Shown here: piece by piece, positions 8,909-18,991 of the stretch | Layout: every line of letters begins with the position of its first letter | How positions within the stretch are numbered: the stretch's first letter is position 1 | Source of the DNA: an uncultured Chlorobiaceae bacterium | GTDB lineage: Bacteria > Bacteroidota > Chlorobiia > Chlorobiales > Chlorobiaceae | Assembly (NCBI GenBank): GCA_903820085.1 | Contig: CAIJGA010000008.1 | Coordinates: 186,001 to 250,000, forward strand | DNA: 64,000 bases | Reading direction: 5' to 3' | The notes under the pieces: generated by a model | What the model saw: only the letters and a program-made list of their open reading frames with translations | Databases searched by the model: none | Told to the model about the DNA's origin: nothing | Position numbers and translations under genes: made by a program

Positions 8909-11095
8909 TTAATTGTTTTCCAGGGCGCTCTCTTTAGGTGCGTCCTGTTCAACTGCCTTTATTGAGAGGGCGAACTTGGTTTTTCCGGTACGGGGATCCT
9001 TGCGGACATCCACCAGCTTGACCTTTACTTTCTCTCCGATCTTCAGGTGATCGCTTACTTTTGTCACTCTTGTGCTTGATATCTCAGAGATGTGGACCAG
9101 ACCGTCAGTTTTGGGAAGGAATTCCACAAAAGCACCCAGTTCATCACGGATGTCGCGCACCTTTCCGATATAGATTGTGCCTATCTCAGGTTTGGCGGTA
9201 AGACTTTTTATGGTGGCGAGTGCGGCATTTGTTCCTTCACTGGTCGAGCAGGCAATGGTGACGGTGCCGTCATCTTCAATGTTGATTTCTGCACCGGTCT
9301 CTTCCGTAATGCTGCGGATGGTCTCTCCGCCCTTGCCTATAATCATTCCGATACAGTCAACCGGTACCTTGATGGTTGTCAGTTTTGGTGCAAAGTTTGC
9401 AAGTTCCTGGCGGGTGGAGGAGATAGCCTTCTCCATTTCACCGAGAATGTGCAGGCGGCCTCTGCGTGCCTGCTCAAGGGCTGATTCAAGAATATGATAG
9501 TCGAGTCCGTCGATCTTGATGTCCATCTGGCAGGCGGTAATGCCGTCTCTGGTTCCCGATACCTTGAAATCCATATCACCAAGGTGATCTTCATTGCCCA
9601 GAATATCGGAGAGTACCGCGTATGATGCACCCTCTTTGATCAATCCCATGGCAATGCCTGATACCGGCTTTCTGATCGGAACACCTCCGTCCATCAGGGC
9701 AAGTGTTCCGCCGCATACCGACGCCATTGATGACGAGCCGTTCGATTCAAGAATGTCAGAAACGATACGGATGGTATAAGGGAACTCCTCCTCGGTCGGT
9801 GCAACCATTTTAATGGAGCGTTCTGCCAGGTTGCCGTGCCCGATTTCCCTGCGTCCGATACTTCCGAGTCGTCCGCATTCGCCGACGCTGAAAGGAGGGA
9901 AGTTGTAGTGGAGATAGAATCTTTTGTCGGCACTGCTGGTCAGGGTATCAACGGACTGGGCATCTTTTTTGGTACCAAGGGTAATGGTGACAAGTGCCTG
10001 GGTCTCACCTCTGGTGAAAAGTGCTGAGCCGTGGGCTCTCGGGATGATGCCAAGCTCGATGCTGATCGGGCGCACCTCGTCAAGGGCTCTGCCGTCAAGG
10101 CGTTTTGCGTCATCCAGAATCATGTGGCGCATGACCCTTTTTTCGACGGCATGAATCTGTTCGTCGATGATATGCTGGTTAAGGCAAAGTGCTTTGGAGG
10201 GATCCGCAGCAATTTCTTCGCTGCTGAATGCCGCCTTGAAGTGCTCAATGGTAGCCTCTATGATTTCGCGATAGATGAGTGCTGTCTGTTCAGCGCGCTC
10301 TTCCTTTTTGAGCGGAGTATAGGCAAGCTCTTTGAGTCGGGTTTCGCACAGTTCGCGAACGGTTTCGGTGAGCTCTGCCGGAATGACTGTCGGAGAAAAG
10401 GGACGGTTTGGTTTTGCAACTTCCGCCGCAATTTCGTTTTGGAGAGCGCAGAGTTTGCGGATGGCCGTGTGGCCGAACTTGATGGCGTCAAGCATTTCAG
10501 CCTCAGAAATCTCTTTCATCTCACCTTCAAGCATGCAGATGGTGTCTGCTGTGCCGCCGATACAGATATCAAGGTCGCTGTTGACGAGTTCGTTGATGTC
10601 GGGGTTAATGACAAAAAGTCCGTTGATTCGGCCGACGCGAACTTCAGACATCGGGTTGTGGAAAGGAATATCGGAGACCATGATGGCTGTTGATGCAGCC
10701 AGACCGCCAAGAACATCGGCATCATTGATCTGGTCAGAAGAGATAACGGTTACAATAATCTGGGTCTCATAGAGGTAGCCGTCAGGAAAGAGCGGACGGA
10801 GTGCACGATCGATCAGTCGTGCTGAAAGAATCTCTTTTTCGGAGGGGCGGCTTTCACGTTTGAAAAAACCACCGGGAAACTTGCCCGCAGCCGAATATTT
10901 TTCGCGGTATTCAACCTGAAGCGGAAAGTAGTCCTGATTTGGAGGAGGCGTTTTTTTGCTCGACACAACAGTTGCAATGACCATCGTATCGCCAAGGCGG
11001 ACAACGACGGCACCATCGGCCTGTTTTGCCATTTTACCGGTTTCGATAGAGATAACCTTGCCTTTACCAAGATCAATTTCTTTGTTAATAATCAT
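8909..11095 (-). CDS. pnp: Polyribonucleotide nucleotidyltransferase (PNPase)
   Basis: A 728-residue phosphorolytic 3'-to-5' exoribonuclease and a central enzyme of RNA decay. Two RNase PH domains are visible. The first begins with [16 protein letters not shown]; the second carries [13 protein letters not shown] and [13 protein letters not shown]. They are followed by a KH domain with [12 protein letters not shown], and an S1 RNA-binding domain starting [12 protein letters not shown]. The Ser/Asp-rich catalytic surface (GDMDFKV) is intact. Length is normal. It is monocistronic with a good terminator, and no rpsO lies next to it, unlike the common rpsO-pnp arrangement. Confidence 0.97.
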   Translation of the reverse strand: MIINKEIDLGKGKVISIETGKMAKQADGAVVVRLGDTMVIATVVSSKKTPPPNQDYFPLQVEYREKYSAAGKFPGGFFKRESRPSEKEILSARLIDRALRPLFPDGYLYETQIIVTVISSDQINDADVLGGLAASTAIMVSDIPFHNPMSEVRVGRINGLFVINPDINELVNSDLDICIGGTADTICMLEGEMKEISEAEMLDAIKFGHTAIRKLCALQNEIAAEVAKPNRPFSPTVIPAELTETVRELCETRLKELAYTPLKKEERAEQTALIYREIIEATIEHFKAAFSSEEIAADPSKALCLNQHIIDEQIHAVEKRVMRHMILDDAKRLDGRALDEVRPISIELGIIPRAHGSALFTRGETQALVTITLGTKKDAQSVDTLTSSADKRFYLHYNFPPFSVGECGRLGSIGRREIGHGNLAERSIKMVAPTEEEFPYTIRIVSDILESNGSSSMASVCGGTLALMDGGVPIRKPVSGIAMGLIKEGASYAVLSDILGNEDHLGDMDFKVSGTRDGITACQMDIKIDGLDYHILESALEQARRGRLHILGEMEKAISSTRQELANFAPKLTTIKVPVDCIGMIIGKGGETIRSITEETGAEINIEDDGTVTIACSTSEGTNAALATIKSLTAKPEIGTIYIGKVRDIRDELGAFVEFLPKTDGLVHISEISSTRVTKVSDHLKIGEKVKVKLVDVRKDPRTGKTKFALSIKAVEQDAPKESALENN

Positions 11096-11220
11096 GAAGA
11101 TCGTGTGATAGTAGTGATAAAAATCTTGTCCGGTTGTTTTCAGGCAATGAACATGTCTTTAAATATAGCACAAAAAAGTCTCTTCCAGTAACCTGATCTT
11201 ATGCTCGTCTTATTCCCTGA

Positions 11221-12072
11221 TCAGGCCATTATTTTTCCATTATCGATAAGACGGACGGTTCCTGCGAAGGCCGCAAGCAGCAGGCGATACTCTTTTCCTG
11301 CTACGGCAGTTTCTGCCGGTTCAAACCGCTCTTCATCGACAAAGGTGACATAATCGGGGCGGTATCCTGGCGTTGAAAAAATCATCTGCTCAATCTCTGC
11401 AGCAATTTCAGAAAGATTTTTTTTCTGCCCGGCAATGCTCTTTTCGGCATGGCAGATTCCCTGGTAAAGAACGGCAGCCGCGCTACGCTCCTGGCTCGAC
11501 AGGTATATATTTCTTGAGCTTACTGCCAGCCCATTTTCTTCCCTGACAATAGGAGCGGCAACAATATTGATATCAAGATTGAAATCTTCGACGATCTTGC
11601 GGATGACGGCGAGCTGCTGCGCATCCTTTTCGCCAAAGATCGCGATATGCGGTTTTGTGATATGAAAGAGTTTTGATACGACAGTCGCCACTCCGTTAAA
11701 ATGGCCCGGCCTTCGCTCTCCTTCGAGCCGCTGGCCGAGAGCACCGCATTCAACGGTTATTTGATGGTTAACCGGGTACATGCTTCCGGCTTCAGGGGCA
11801 AAGAGGTAATCGACTCCTGCTGCTTTTGCAAGGGCGACATCCTGTTCGAAAGGTCTGGGGTATTGGTGGAGATCTTCGTTGAGTCCGAATTGTGAAGGAT
11901 TGACAAAAATCGTGAGCATAACGGTGCCTGCGCTTTGCCGGGCAAGCTTGATAAGGCTCAGATGCCCTTCGTGCAGCGCACCCATGGTCATGACTACGCC
12001 GATGAGCTGCCGGTTGAGTCGCAGTTTTTCAGCTATTGCCTGCATCTGGCGTGGTTCAGTGATGATCTGCAT
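11221..12072 (-). CDS. panC: Pantothenate synthetase
   Basis: A 283-residue enzyme that condenses pantoate and beta-alanine with ATP, in coenzyme A synthesis. It has the HIGH-type motif HEGH in GALHEGHLSL near residue 35 and the KMSKS-like segment VSSRNIYLS. I start it at ATG 12072 (MQIITEP), which is preceded by an AGAGGAAG ribosome-binding element and overlaps the end of rsmI by 17 nt. The longer frame from 12117 would add 15 unlikely residues. The overlap suggests translational coupling to rsmI. Confidence 0.95.
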   Translation of the reverse strand: MQIITEPRQMQAIAEKLRLNRQLIGVVMTMGALHEGHLSLIKLARQSAGTVMLTIFVNPSQFGLNEDLHQYPRPFEQDVALAKAAGVDYLFAPEAGSMYPVNHQITVECGALGQRLEGERRPGHFNGVATVVSKLFHITKPHIAIFGEKDAQQLAVIRKIVEDFNLDINIVAAPIVREENGLAVSSRNIYLSSQERSAAAVLYQGICHAEKSIAGQKKNLSEIAAEIEQMIFSTPGYRPDYVTFVDEERFEPAETAVAGKEYRLLLAAFAGTVRLIDNGKIMA

Positions 12073-12796
12073 CTTCCTCTTCTGATTTGATGGTTTTATT
12101 TCCGGGCGGGTGGACAATCACCACAAACTCTCCCCTTGTTTTTCCGTCCGTAAGACGCTGGCGGATTTCGTCAATGGTTCCGGTAATATACTCTTCATGA
12201 ATCTTGGTCATCTCCCGTCCAATGAAAATCCGGGCATCCGGTACCGCAATGTCCAGTTCGTCGAGGAGCCTGATGATCCTGAAGGGCGATTCATAGATGA
12301 CAAATGTGGCATGCAGTGCAGCGAGATATTCGAGACGGCTTTTTCGCCCTTTTTTATGCGGAAGAAAACCCGCGAAAAAAAAACTGTTGACGGGAAGCGG
12401 ACAGGCTGAAAGTGCAGCGGTCAGTGCGCTGGGGCCAGGAATCGGGATGACCTGAAGGGCACGATTGTGCAGTTCGTGCAGGAGCGCGTAACCGGGATCG
12501 CTGATAACAGGAGTGCCTGCATCGGTGATGAGAGCGACATCGGTACCCTCCTCAAGCAGGGTGGCAATCTGGCTGATAGCTCTTGGCTCATTGTAGTTGT
12601 GGTAACTGATCAGCCTTTTGCCCGAAATATCGAGATGGCGGAGCAGTATGGATGCCCGGCGTGTATCTTCACAGGCAATGGCTCCTGATTCTTTCAGGAT
12701 TCTTATGGCTCTGAGGGTAATGTCTTCGAGATTGCCGAGAGGCGTAGCAACAACGTAGAGTGTTCCGGTATGTAACTGATCAGTTTGCAAGGGCAA
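12056..12796 (-). CDS. rsmI: 16S rRNA (cytidine-2'-O)-methyltransferase
   Basis: A 246-residue SAM-dependent enzyme of the tetrapyrrole-methylase fold that 2'-O-methylates C1402 of 16S rRNA. Diagnostic segments are the N-terminal GTLYVVATPLGNLEDIT, ACEDTRRAS, the central DAGTPVISDPG, and IPGPSALTAALS, with FAGFLPHKKGR after it. The length is slightly short because the C-terminal tail ends at an acidic stretch before panC. It overlaps panC, and it diverges from the ABC ATPase gene at 12888. Confidence 0.95.
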   Translation of the reverse strand: MPLQTDQLHTGTLYVVATPLGNLEDITLRAIRILKESGAIACEDTRRASILLRHLDISGKRLISYHNYNEPRAISQIATLLEEGTDVALITDAGTPVISDPGYALLHELHNRALQVIPIPGPSALTAALSACPLPVNSFFFAGFLPHKKGRKSRLEYLAALHATFVIYESPFRIIRLLDELDIAVPDARIFIGREMTKIHEEYITGTIDEIRQRLTDGKTRGEFVVIVHPPGNKTIKSEEEDADHH

Positions 12797-12887
12797 AAGA
12801 GGTACTTGAACAAAGGGTTTGTTATGGTAGATTCACAATGGTTTTAGTATAATAATAAAAAATACTATAAACATCGTTCAGTCAAAG

Positions 12888-13871
12888 ATGAAGGAACAAG
12901 TGCGGTTACTGTCGGTCAACGACTTGCGGGTACATTTTTCCCAGCAGAAAAGTGGCGGTTTGGGAAAACCCGTTTTGATTCATGTGGTGAACGGGGTCTC
13001 TTTTGATGTTTTTCAGGGAGAGACGCTCGGGCTTGTGGGCGAGTCGGGCTGCGGGAAAACCACCCTTGGCCGGGCATTGATCCGTCTCGGTCATTCGGTT
13101 GTGACCGGAACGATTTCGTTTGAAGGGCGGGAGATCACCTCTATCGGCAATCGCGAGTTCCGTTCTCTTCGCAAAGAGATCCAGATGATTTTTCAGGACC
13201 CTTTCGGATCGCTGAATCCGCGCCTGACGGTCGGGCAAATGCTTGGAGAGGTGTTGCTGGTTCACGGCATTGCCCGGGGGGACGCTGCCCGCAAGCGGAT
13301 TGAGGAGTTGCTTGATGTTGTTGGACTGAACAAAGAGTATGCCAACCGTTACCCGCATGAGTTTTCAGGAGGGCAGCGGCAGCGGCTCGGTATTGCGAGA
13401 GCGCTTGCAGTCAATCCGAAATTTATCATCTGTGATGAGCCGGTTTCAGCCCTTGATGTATCGATTCAGTCGCAGATACTCAATCTGCTCAAGGATCTTC
13501 AGCGTGATTTGGGACTGACCTATCTCTTTATTGCTCACGACTTGTCGGTTGTTGAATACATATCTGACAGGATTGCGGTCATGTATCTCGGTAAAATTGT
13601 TGAGATTGCTGACTACGCAGAACTCTATGCCAATCCCATGCATCCCTATACCAAAGCACTTCTTTCGGCCATTCCCAATCCGGAATTCGGAGGGAAAAAA
13701 GACCGGATTCTGCTGAATGGAGATTTGCCGGGGCCAATGAATATTCCTTCCGGATGCGGGTTCCATCCGCGCTGTCCCTCCGCCATGGCAGAGTGCCGCA
13801 TGAGAGCCCCGCAGCTTCAGGAACACAATTCTGCTAATGGACATCAGGTAAGCTGTCTTCTTTATGAATAA
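12888..13871 (+). CDS. oppF: Oligopeptide/dipeptide ABC transporter ATP-binding protein
   Basis: A 327-residue ATPase of the Opp/Dpp family that would energise peptide uptake. Walker A is GESGCGKTT (near residue 50), the signature is FSGGQRQRL, and Walker B is IICDEPVSALD. The C-terminal oligopeptide-transporter extension is present, with Cys residues in GCGFHPRCPSAMAEC and a last Cys in VSCLLYE. Related proteins can bind a [4Fe-4S] cluster with such Cys residues; this is inference here. No permease, binding protein or second ATPase is adjacent. Candidates lie at 27392 and 30658. It overlaps sppA by 8 nt. OppD or DppD/F identity is not resolved. Confidence 0.9.
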   Translation: MKEQVRLLSVNDLRVHFSQQKSGGLGKPVLIHVVNGVSFDVFQGETLGLVGESGCGKTTLGRALIRLGHSVVTGTISFEGREITSIGNREFRSLRKEIQMIFQDPFGSLNPRLTVGQMLGEVLLVHGIARGDAARKRIEELLDVVGLNKEYANRYPHEFSGGQRQRLGIARALAVNPKFIICDEPVSALDVSIQSQILNLLKDLQRDLGLTYLFIAHDLSVVEYISDRIAVMYLGKIVEIADYAELYANPMHPYTKALLSAIPNPEFGGKKDRILLNGDLPGPMNIPSGCGFHPRCPSAMAECRMRAPQLQEHNSANGHQVSCLLYE

Positions 13872-15666
13872 TATTGCCACATCAACAAAGAGACAGGGTT
13901 GTTTCCGTAATGGTTGCCTTGCACTCTTTCTTTTTCCGCTTTTTCTTTTTGCGGGACTATTCTGGGCTTATCACAGCTCACACGCTCTTCCCGACCGTTT
14001 TGTGCTCGTGCTTCCCCTCAGCGGAGAGGTTAATGAAATTCGAGATGAAAGCGCATCGCTGCCCTTTTTGCCGTCCCATGAGTCGCTCTCTCTTCAGGAA
14101 CTGCTTTTTGTGCTTGATCACGCCACTGCAGACAAGCGGGTCAGTGAGGTGCTCCTTGATATTAAGGGGGTGCAGACAACACCGGCAAAGATCGCTGAAT
14201 TAAGGGAGGCCGTTGAAAAGGTTCGCAAAGGCGGTAAAAAAGTCACGGCATTTCTTCACTCCGCCGAGGACAGCGATTATCTGCTTGCTGCGGCATGTGA
14301 CTCCATTATTCTGGAACGCGGTGGCTATCTTCTGCTTGATGGCCTAAGGGCGGAAGCGCTTTTTTATACCACACCACTTGGAAAAATAGGGGTTAAAGTC
14401 CAGACCGCGCAGTGGAAAAAGTACAAGAGCGGTATTGAGCCCTTTGTCAGAACCGGGGCAAGCAAGGAGTACTTCGAGCAGATCAATGCTCTGCTCGATG
14501 AGGTCTACGATGATTACCTGGGTTACGTCTCGAAGCGGCGAGGGATCAGCCGCAGCTCTTTTGAAACACTCATCAACAATGATCCTCTGCTCTCGGCCAA
14601 AAAAGCCCGAACGCTTGGCATGGTTGACGGCATTGCCTCTTTATGGGAGTTGCAGCGCGCTTTGACCAGAAAAATCACCAGGCACGAGCTCACCAGTGAC
14701 AACGATGCCTTTGTCAGTGGAGCCCAGTATCGCTCTGCGGTTGACTGGCCTCAAAAAGCGGAGAGTCGTGACCGTATAGCCGTGATCACCCTCTCCGGTA
14801 TGATTGTCCGTTCTGCAGGGGAGCTGGGTGAAGGGATCGATATCGAGACCTTGAAAAATTCTCTTGATGCCGCGCTTGAGGACAAGGCGGTCAAAGCCCT
14901 TGTTGTTCGTATTGACAGTCCCGGAGGAGATGCTCTTGCGTCGGCTGACATGCTGCAGATGCTCGACTCGGCAGCGGTAAAAAAACCGCTCGTGGTCTCC
15001 ATGTCGGGTGTTGCAGCTTCGGGCGGATATATGGCCGCTCTTGCCGGGAAAACAGTTTTTGCCCAGCCGCTTACCATTACGGGCTCCATTGGCGTCTATG
15101 CCCTGAAGCCCAACATCAGCGGACTTGCTGAAAAAATCGGTCTGGGTCGCGATGTTGTGACACGCGGCCGTTACGCCGATGCCAATACCCTCTTCAAGCC
15201 GCTTGAGCCCCAGGCCTACAGCAAATTTGTGGCCGCATCGGGTGAGATTTATGACGACTTTGTGGGAAAAGTGGCAGCCTCAAGAAAGATGCGGATCACG
15301 CAGGTGGACTCGGTTGCCGGAGGAAGGGTCTGGACAGGAAACAGTGCCTTGAAGGCGGGTCTGGTTGACCGTATGGGCGGACTCTTTGATGCCATTCATT
15401 CGGCCCAGCTGCTCGCCAAAATGGATATGGGCAAAAAACCCAAAATTATGCTTTATCCTTCACAGAAAAACTGGCTGGAGTCTCTTTTTCAGGGAAAGAG
15501 TGCAAGCTTTTCCAGCAGGATAGCGGCCGGAATCAAACAACAGGTGCTGCATGAAATTCTGCCTCAGCGGCAGTTTACCTCCATGGCTGCTTTTTATGAG
15601 ATGCTGATGAACTCAGGCCAGTTGCAGATGCTGGCTGTCGAGCCTTGCGAGATTATCATTAACTGA
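13864..15666 (+). CDS. sppA: Signal peptide peptidase SppA, long form
   Basis: A 600-residue membrane-anchored Ser/Lys peptidase that degrades cleaved signal peptides. One N-terminal membrane segment (about residues 18-36) is followed by two tandem ClpP-like domains, as in the 67-kDa E. coli type. The catalytic dyad is visible as Lys188 in KKYKSG in the first domain and Ser386 in GVAASGGYM in the second, with RIDSPGGDALAS just before. The start overlaps the upstream ABC ATPase gene by 8 nt, so the two are probably co-translated. A strong terminator follows at 15685-15717. Confidence 0.95.
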   Translation: MNNIATSTKRQGCFRNGCLALFLFPLFLFAGLFWAYHSSHALPDRFVLVLPLSGEVNEIRDESASLPFLPSHESLSLQELLFVLDHATADKRVSEVLLDIKGVQTTPAKIAELREAVEKVRKGGKKVTAFLHSAEDSDYLLAAACDSIILERGGYLLLDGLRAEALFYTTPLGKIGVKVQTAQWKKYKSGIEPFVRTGASKEYFEQINALLDEVYDDYLGYVSKRRGISRSSFETLINNDPLLSAKKARTLGMVDGIASLWELQRALTRKITRHELTSDNDAFVSGAQYRSAVDWPQKAESRDRIAVITLSGMIVRSAGELGEGIDIETLKNSLDAALEDKAVKALVVRIDSPGGDALASADMLQMLDSAAVKKPLVVSMSGVAASGGYMAALAGKTVFAQPLTITGSIGVYALKPNISGLAEKIGLGRDVVTRGRYADANTLFKPLEPQAYSKFVAASGEIYDDFVGKVAASRKMRITQVDSVAGGRVWTGNSALKAGLVDRMGGLFDAIHSAQLLAKMDMGKKPKIMLYPSQKNWLESLFQGKSASFSSRIAAGIKQQVLHEILPQRQFTSMAAFYEMLMNSGQLQMLAVEPCEIIIN

Positions 15667-15684
15667 AAGGGGATGGTGAGGGAG

Positions 15685-15717
15685 TGACAGGTGCGGGAGT
15701 CATCCCGCACCATGTCA
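15685..15717. terminator. Terminator between sppA and porin gene
   Basis: A 9-bp GC-rich stem (15690-15698 with 15703-15711), loop GTCA, extended by a 5-bp outer stem (15685-15689 with 15713-15717) across one bulged base. It lies in the gap between two convergent genes. No long T-run is present, so efficiency is uncertain. Confidence 0.65.
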
Positions 15718-15722
15718 GCCTT

Positions 15723-17075
15723 CTAAAACTTGTAGGTCAGTGAAGTCTGGGCACGCAATGCATCGCCTTCAGGTGTTCCTCCCTTGTATTCGGTTTTCCA
15801 ATCCGAAAGCTGAAGCCCGAGGATCAGGTTCGGTGTTAACTTGGTGATGACATTGCCGAAGATGGTCTGGTTTCGTGTGCGTGCACCGACAGCTAGGTCA
15901 TTATTGCTAGGATCATCAATACCAGCACCGAGGCTGACAGATGTTTCAGGGTTTATGGCGTACCTGAGCGCGCCCCATCCACCGTTTGAACGGATCTTGT
16001 TAGGGTCAGTTATTACCGCATTGTTGACCCCCTGCCCGATTCCGCCCAAGTAGTCATCAAGATTGGTGCCGGTAAAGTATTCGCCTGCAAAAAGGACTTT
16101 TTCTGTGAGCGGCATTGACAGTTCAAGGTTGCACGACCATGAGTCAACTGTTTTGTAATTGCCTGTTTTATCAGTATCCCACTCTTCCTGACCATAATGC
16201 CCTGAGAGGGCAATTGTTGCGGGCTGATTTTTTACGATAAGCGGTTCGGAAAAGGCTATGCGTCCCTGGATGGAAGGGATGGAGGCATCTTTGCCGGTGT
16301 CAGCTTGAAGAGTTTCAACGGGAGGACCAATAGTGCTTTTCTCGCCAATTGTTCTCGAAGCGGCAACTGCCACTTCAAGGCGTCCGTTGTTGCCGGTTGC
16401 AAATCCCTTGGTAAGTCGTACCTGCGGGTGGCGCGCACCGATATTGCCGGCATACCACATAAGGGCGGGGTCGTCCACAAAAGGGATAAGCGAAGAGACC
16501 AGATCCCAGGTCTGGCCGGCAAGGATGCTGAAATCAGAGGCAGGCCAGTAGGCTTTGATGTAGCCATGACGCAGGCGCGGTGCCTGGTTGGTTTCGGTTG
16601 AGATGCCGGTGAGAAAATCCAGTTCGATATTGCCTGTCAGTTTCATACTCTCAGTATCCGGGCCACTCAGGTTCAGCCCTATTCTTGTGGCACCTGCTGT
16701 GAGATTCCATTCGCCGTCATGCTTTCTGCCGTTTTCCGGCAAAGCCCAGAAAGCGTAATTGCCTGGAGATATTGGGTTGGTATCGTATGAACCGTCAAAA
16801 CGGGCAAAGCCGTAGAGCTGTACTTTGACGCCCGAACCGACTGATACCAGCAGAGGAGCTGACGGTTCAGCTTTTTTGATTGGTGCAGGCGTGTCGACCG
16901 TTGCCGCAGCAGCAGGTCTGGTTTGCACCAGCGCTTTCAGCTCTGCAAGTTCCTGCTCAAGACGAGTGATGCGTGCGTCAACAGTTTCAGTGGTTGTTGC
17001 AGCAAAACCGGGTGCAGCAGTACAGAGTGAGCCGGCAAGCAGCAGGGTGTAACGGAATTTTCCCTTTGCATTCAT
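15723..17075 (-). CDS. Outer membrane porin
   Basis: A 450-residue predicted outer-membrane beta-barrel. A cleavable signal peptide ends near AAPGFA. It is followed by a short coiled-coil (ITRLEQELAELKALV), a proline-rich linker, and alternating hydrophobic strands to a C-terminal Phe (SLTYKF), which is the classic barrel-insertion signal. I start at ATG 17075, because GGAGGACAATCC gives a strong ribosome binding site. The longer frame from 17231 adds an N-terminal extension that would spoil the signal peptide. The layout of coiled coil plus barrel is seen in Chlorobi and proteobacterial porins. Substrate specificity cannot be read. A terminator hairpin follows the stop. Confidence 0.85.
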   Translation of the reverse strand: MNAKGKFRYTLLLAGSLCTAAPGFAATTTETVDARITRLEQELAELKALVQTRPAAAATVDTPAPIKKAEPSAPLLVSVGSGVKVQLYGFARFDGSYDTNPISPGNYAFWALPENGRKHDGEWNLTAGATRIGLNLSGPDTESMKLTGNIELDFLTGISTETNQAPRLRHGYIKAYWPASDFSILAGQTWDLVSSLIPFVDDPALMWYAGNIGARHPQVRLTKGFATGNNGRLEVAVAASRTIGEKSTIGPPVETLQADTGKDASIPSIQGRIAFSEPLIVKNQPATIALSGHYGQEEWDTDKTGNYKTVDSWSCNLELSMPLTEKVLFAGEYFTGTNLDDYLGGIGQGVNNAVITDPNKIRSNGGWGALRYAINPETSVSLGAGIDDPSNNDLAVGARTRNQTIFGNVITKLTPNLILGLQLSDWKTEYKGGTPEGDALRAQTSLTYKF

Positions 17076-17263
17076 GGATTGTCCTCCGAGGGATGGTTTG
17101 GTTAAGGAGATGACTGAATGTGAAATTGAAGGGGAAATATAGGGAGTGAAGAGGCAATTTCTCTGCTCTTTTTGGTGAGCCTTCAAGTTGTGAGGTACTC
17201 TGGTGGCTGAGGCGGCGGCCGATGAACTCAAGGAGAATAGGTAACAACGCGCGGAAAGCCCGA

Positions 17264-18820
17264 TCAGAAGCTCCAGAAATCGCGGTCGAGGTTGCGGTAT
17301 TGAATGCCCTGTATGAGGTGCTTCATGGCAATGTGATTTGAGCAGTCAAGGTCGGCAATCGTGCGGCTTACCTTGAGTATCCGGTCGTGCGCCCTTGCTG
17401 AAAGGTTCATGCGGTTCATCGCAGCCATCAGTTTTTGCGAGCTTTCCCGGTCGAGCTGGCAGTACAATTTGATCTGACGGGAGTTCATCTGCGCATTGGT
17501 ATAGATCTTCGGCGATGTGGTGGCGGCAAACCGCTCCTGCTGTATTTTCCGGGCTGCAATGACCCGCTGGCGTATGGTCAACGAGTTTTCAGCGCTCGAT
17601 GCCGCAAAGAGCTCGCTGTTTTCAACTTTCGGCACATCGATGTGAATATCAATACGGTCAAGCAACGGGCCTGAAATCTTTGAAAGATAGCGCTGAATCT
17701 GCTGGGGCGGGGCCGTCAGGTTGCCGTCAGAGTCTTTCAGGGCACCTGCAGGGCTCGGGTTCATGGCGGCGATAAGCATGAACCCCGCTGGATAACGGGT
17801 CGTTACGGATATCCTCGACACCGTCACCTCCCGCTCTTCAAGGGGCTGGCGGAGCACTTCAAGGGCATTGCGGCTGAATTCGGGCAGTTCATCCAGAAAG
17901 AGTATGCCGTTATGGGCAAGGCTCACCTCTCCCGGTTTGGCTGTTGAGCCGCCGCCGATCAGCGCGATATTGCTTGTTGTATGGTGGGGACTGCGGAAGG
18001 GGCGTGTAACCATGAGCGGACGCTCTTTTTCCAGCAGGTTGGCCACCGAATAGATTTTGGTTGTTTCCAGAGCCTCTTCAAAGCAAAGAGGAGGCAAAAT
18101 TCCAGGCAACCCCTTTGCTAGCATGGTTTTGCCGCTGCCGGGAGGACCGATCATAATGACGTTATGGTTTCCGGCTGCGGCAATTTCAAGTGCCTTTTTT
18201 GCGGCACTCTGTCCCTTGATATCGGCAAAATCAACAGGGTACTCCTGCTCACCCTCAAAGAGCTCTTCGATATTGATGCTCATCGGGGTGAATACATTTT
18301 CTCCTTTCAGGAGGGCAACAGCCTCATGCAGGCTTTCAACCCCATAGACCTCTATGGCAGAGGTTGCAGCAGAGACCGCCACCGCCGCTTCAGCCGCGTT
18401 TTCTCGAGGTACGATCAGCCGTTTTATCCCCTCTTTTCCCGCCATGATGGCCACCGGGAGTGCGCCGTTGATTCTCCTGAGCGAGCCATCAAGCGCAAGT
18501 TCCCCCATGATAAGTGTCTCTTCAAACCGGTTGCCGATAAGCTCAAGTGAGCCAAGAAGCCCAATGGCAATGGGAAGATCAAACGCTGTTCCCACCTTTT
18601 TTATATCGGCCGGCGCCAGGTTTACCGTGATTTTTTTCGGCGGAATGGTAAACCCTGAATTTCTGATTGCGGTAAGTATTCTCTCCCTGCTCTCCCTGAC
18701 AGCATTATCCGGCAACCCTACGACTGTAAATGAGGGAATTCCTCCAGCCACATTGGCTTCAACGGTGACCATCAGGGCATCAATACCAATCAGCGCAGCC
18801 GCATTCAGTGTTGAGAGCAT
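17264..18820 (-). CDS. comM: ComM/YifB family Mg-chelatase-like AAA ATPase
   Basis: A 518-residue ATPase of the YifB/ComM family. The N-terminal third is a Lon-protease-like domain, the middle is an AAA+ Mg-chelatase module with Walker A GPPGSGKTML and Walker B ILFLDELPEFSR, and the C-terminal domain includes LSARAHDRILKVSRTIADL. In other bacteria ComM is a helicase that promotes branch migration during natural transformation. It is not the magnesium chelatase of bacteriochlorophyll synthesis, although the ATPase core is related. It stands alone between the porin and ppc genes. Confidence 0.93.
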   Translation of the reverse strand: MLSTLNAAALIGIDALMVTVEANVAGGIPSFTVVGLPDNAVRESRERILTAIRNSGFTIPPKKITVNLAPADIKKVGTAFDLPIAIGLLGSLELIGNRFEETLIMGELALDGSLRRINGALPVAIMAGKEGIKRLIVPRENAAEAAVAVSAATSAIEVYGVESLHEAVALLKGENVFTPMSINIEELFEGEQEYPVDFADIKGQSAAKKALEIAAAGNHNVIMIGPPGSGKTMLAKGLPGILPPLCFEEALETTKIYSVANLLEKERPLMVTRPFRSPHHTTSNIALIGGGSTAKPGEVSLAHNGILFLDELPEFSRNALEVLRQPLEEREVTVSRISVTTRYPAGFMLIAAMNPSPAGALKDSDGNLTAPPQQIQRYLSKISGPLLDRIDIHIDVPKVENSELFAASSAENSLTIRQRVIAARKIQQERFAATTSPKIYTNAQMNSRQIKLYCQLDRESSQKLMAAMNRMNLSARAHDRILKVSRTIADLDCSNHIAMKHLIQGIQYRNLDRDFWSF

Positions 18821-18991
18821 GGCGGAAGAGGTGTCCAGTGTTAGCTTTTATTTTTGGTGTGAATTGTTGTAAAATACGCTAATATTTCGTTTATCCTCAC
18901 TGCTTATGCTTGCTTTCGGTCAGTTATAGCGGCTATGGCGAGGTGTTTCCTTTATGAGAATTACTCGTGTTCGTCAACCGGATAGTGCGTT

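Noticed and set aside
17264-18820. Magnesium chelatase subunit for bacteriochlorophyll synthesis
   Set aside because: The ATPase core is related, but the Lon-like N-terminus and C-terminal domain mark it as YifB/ComM.
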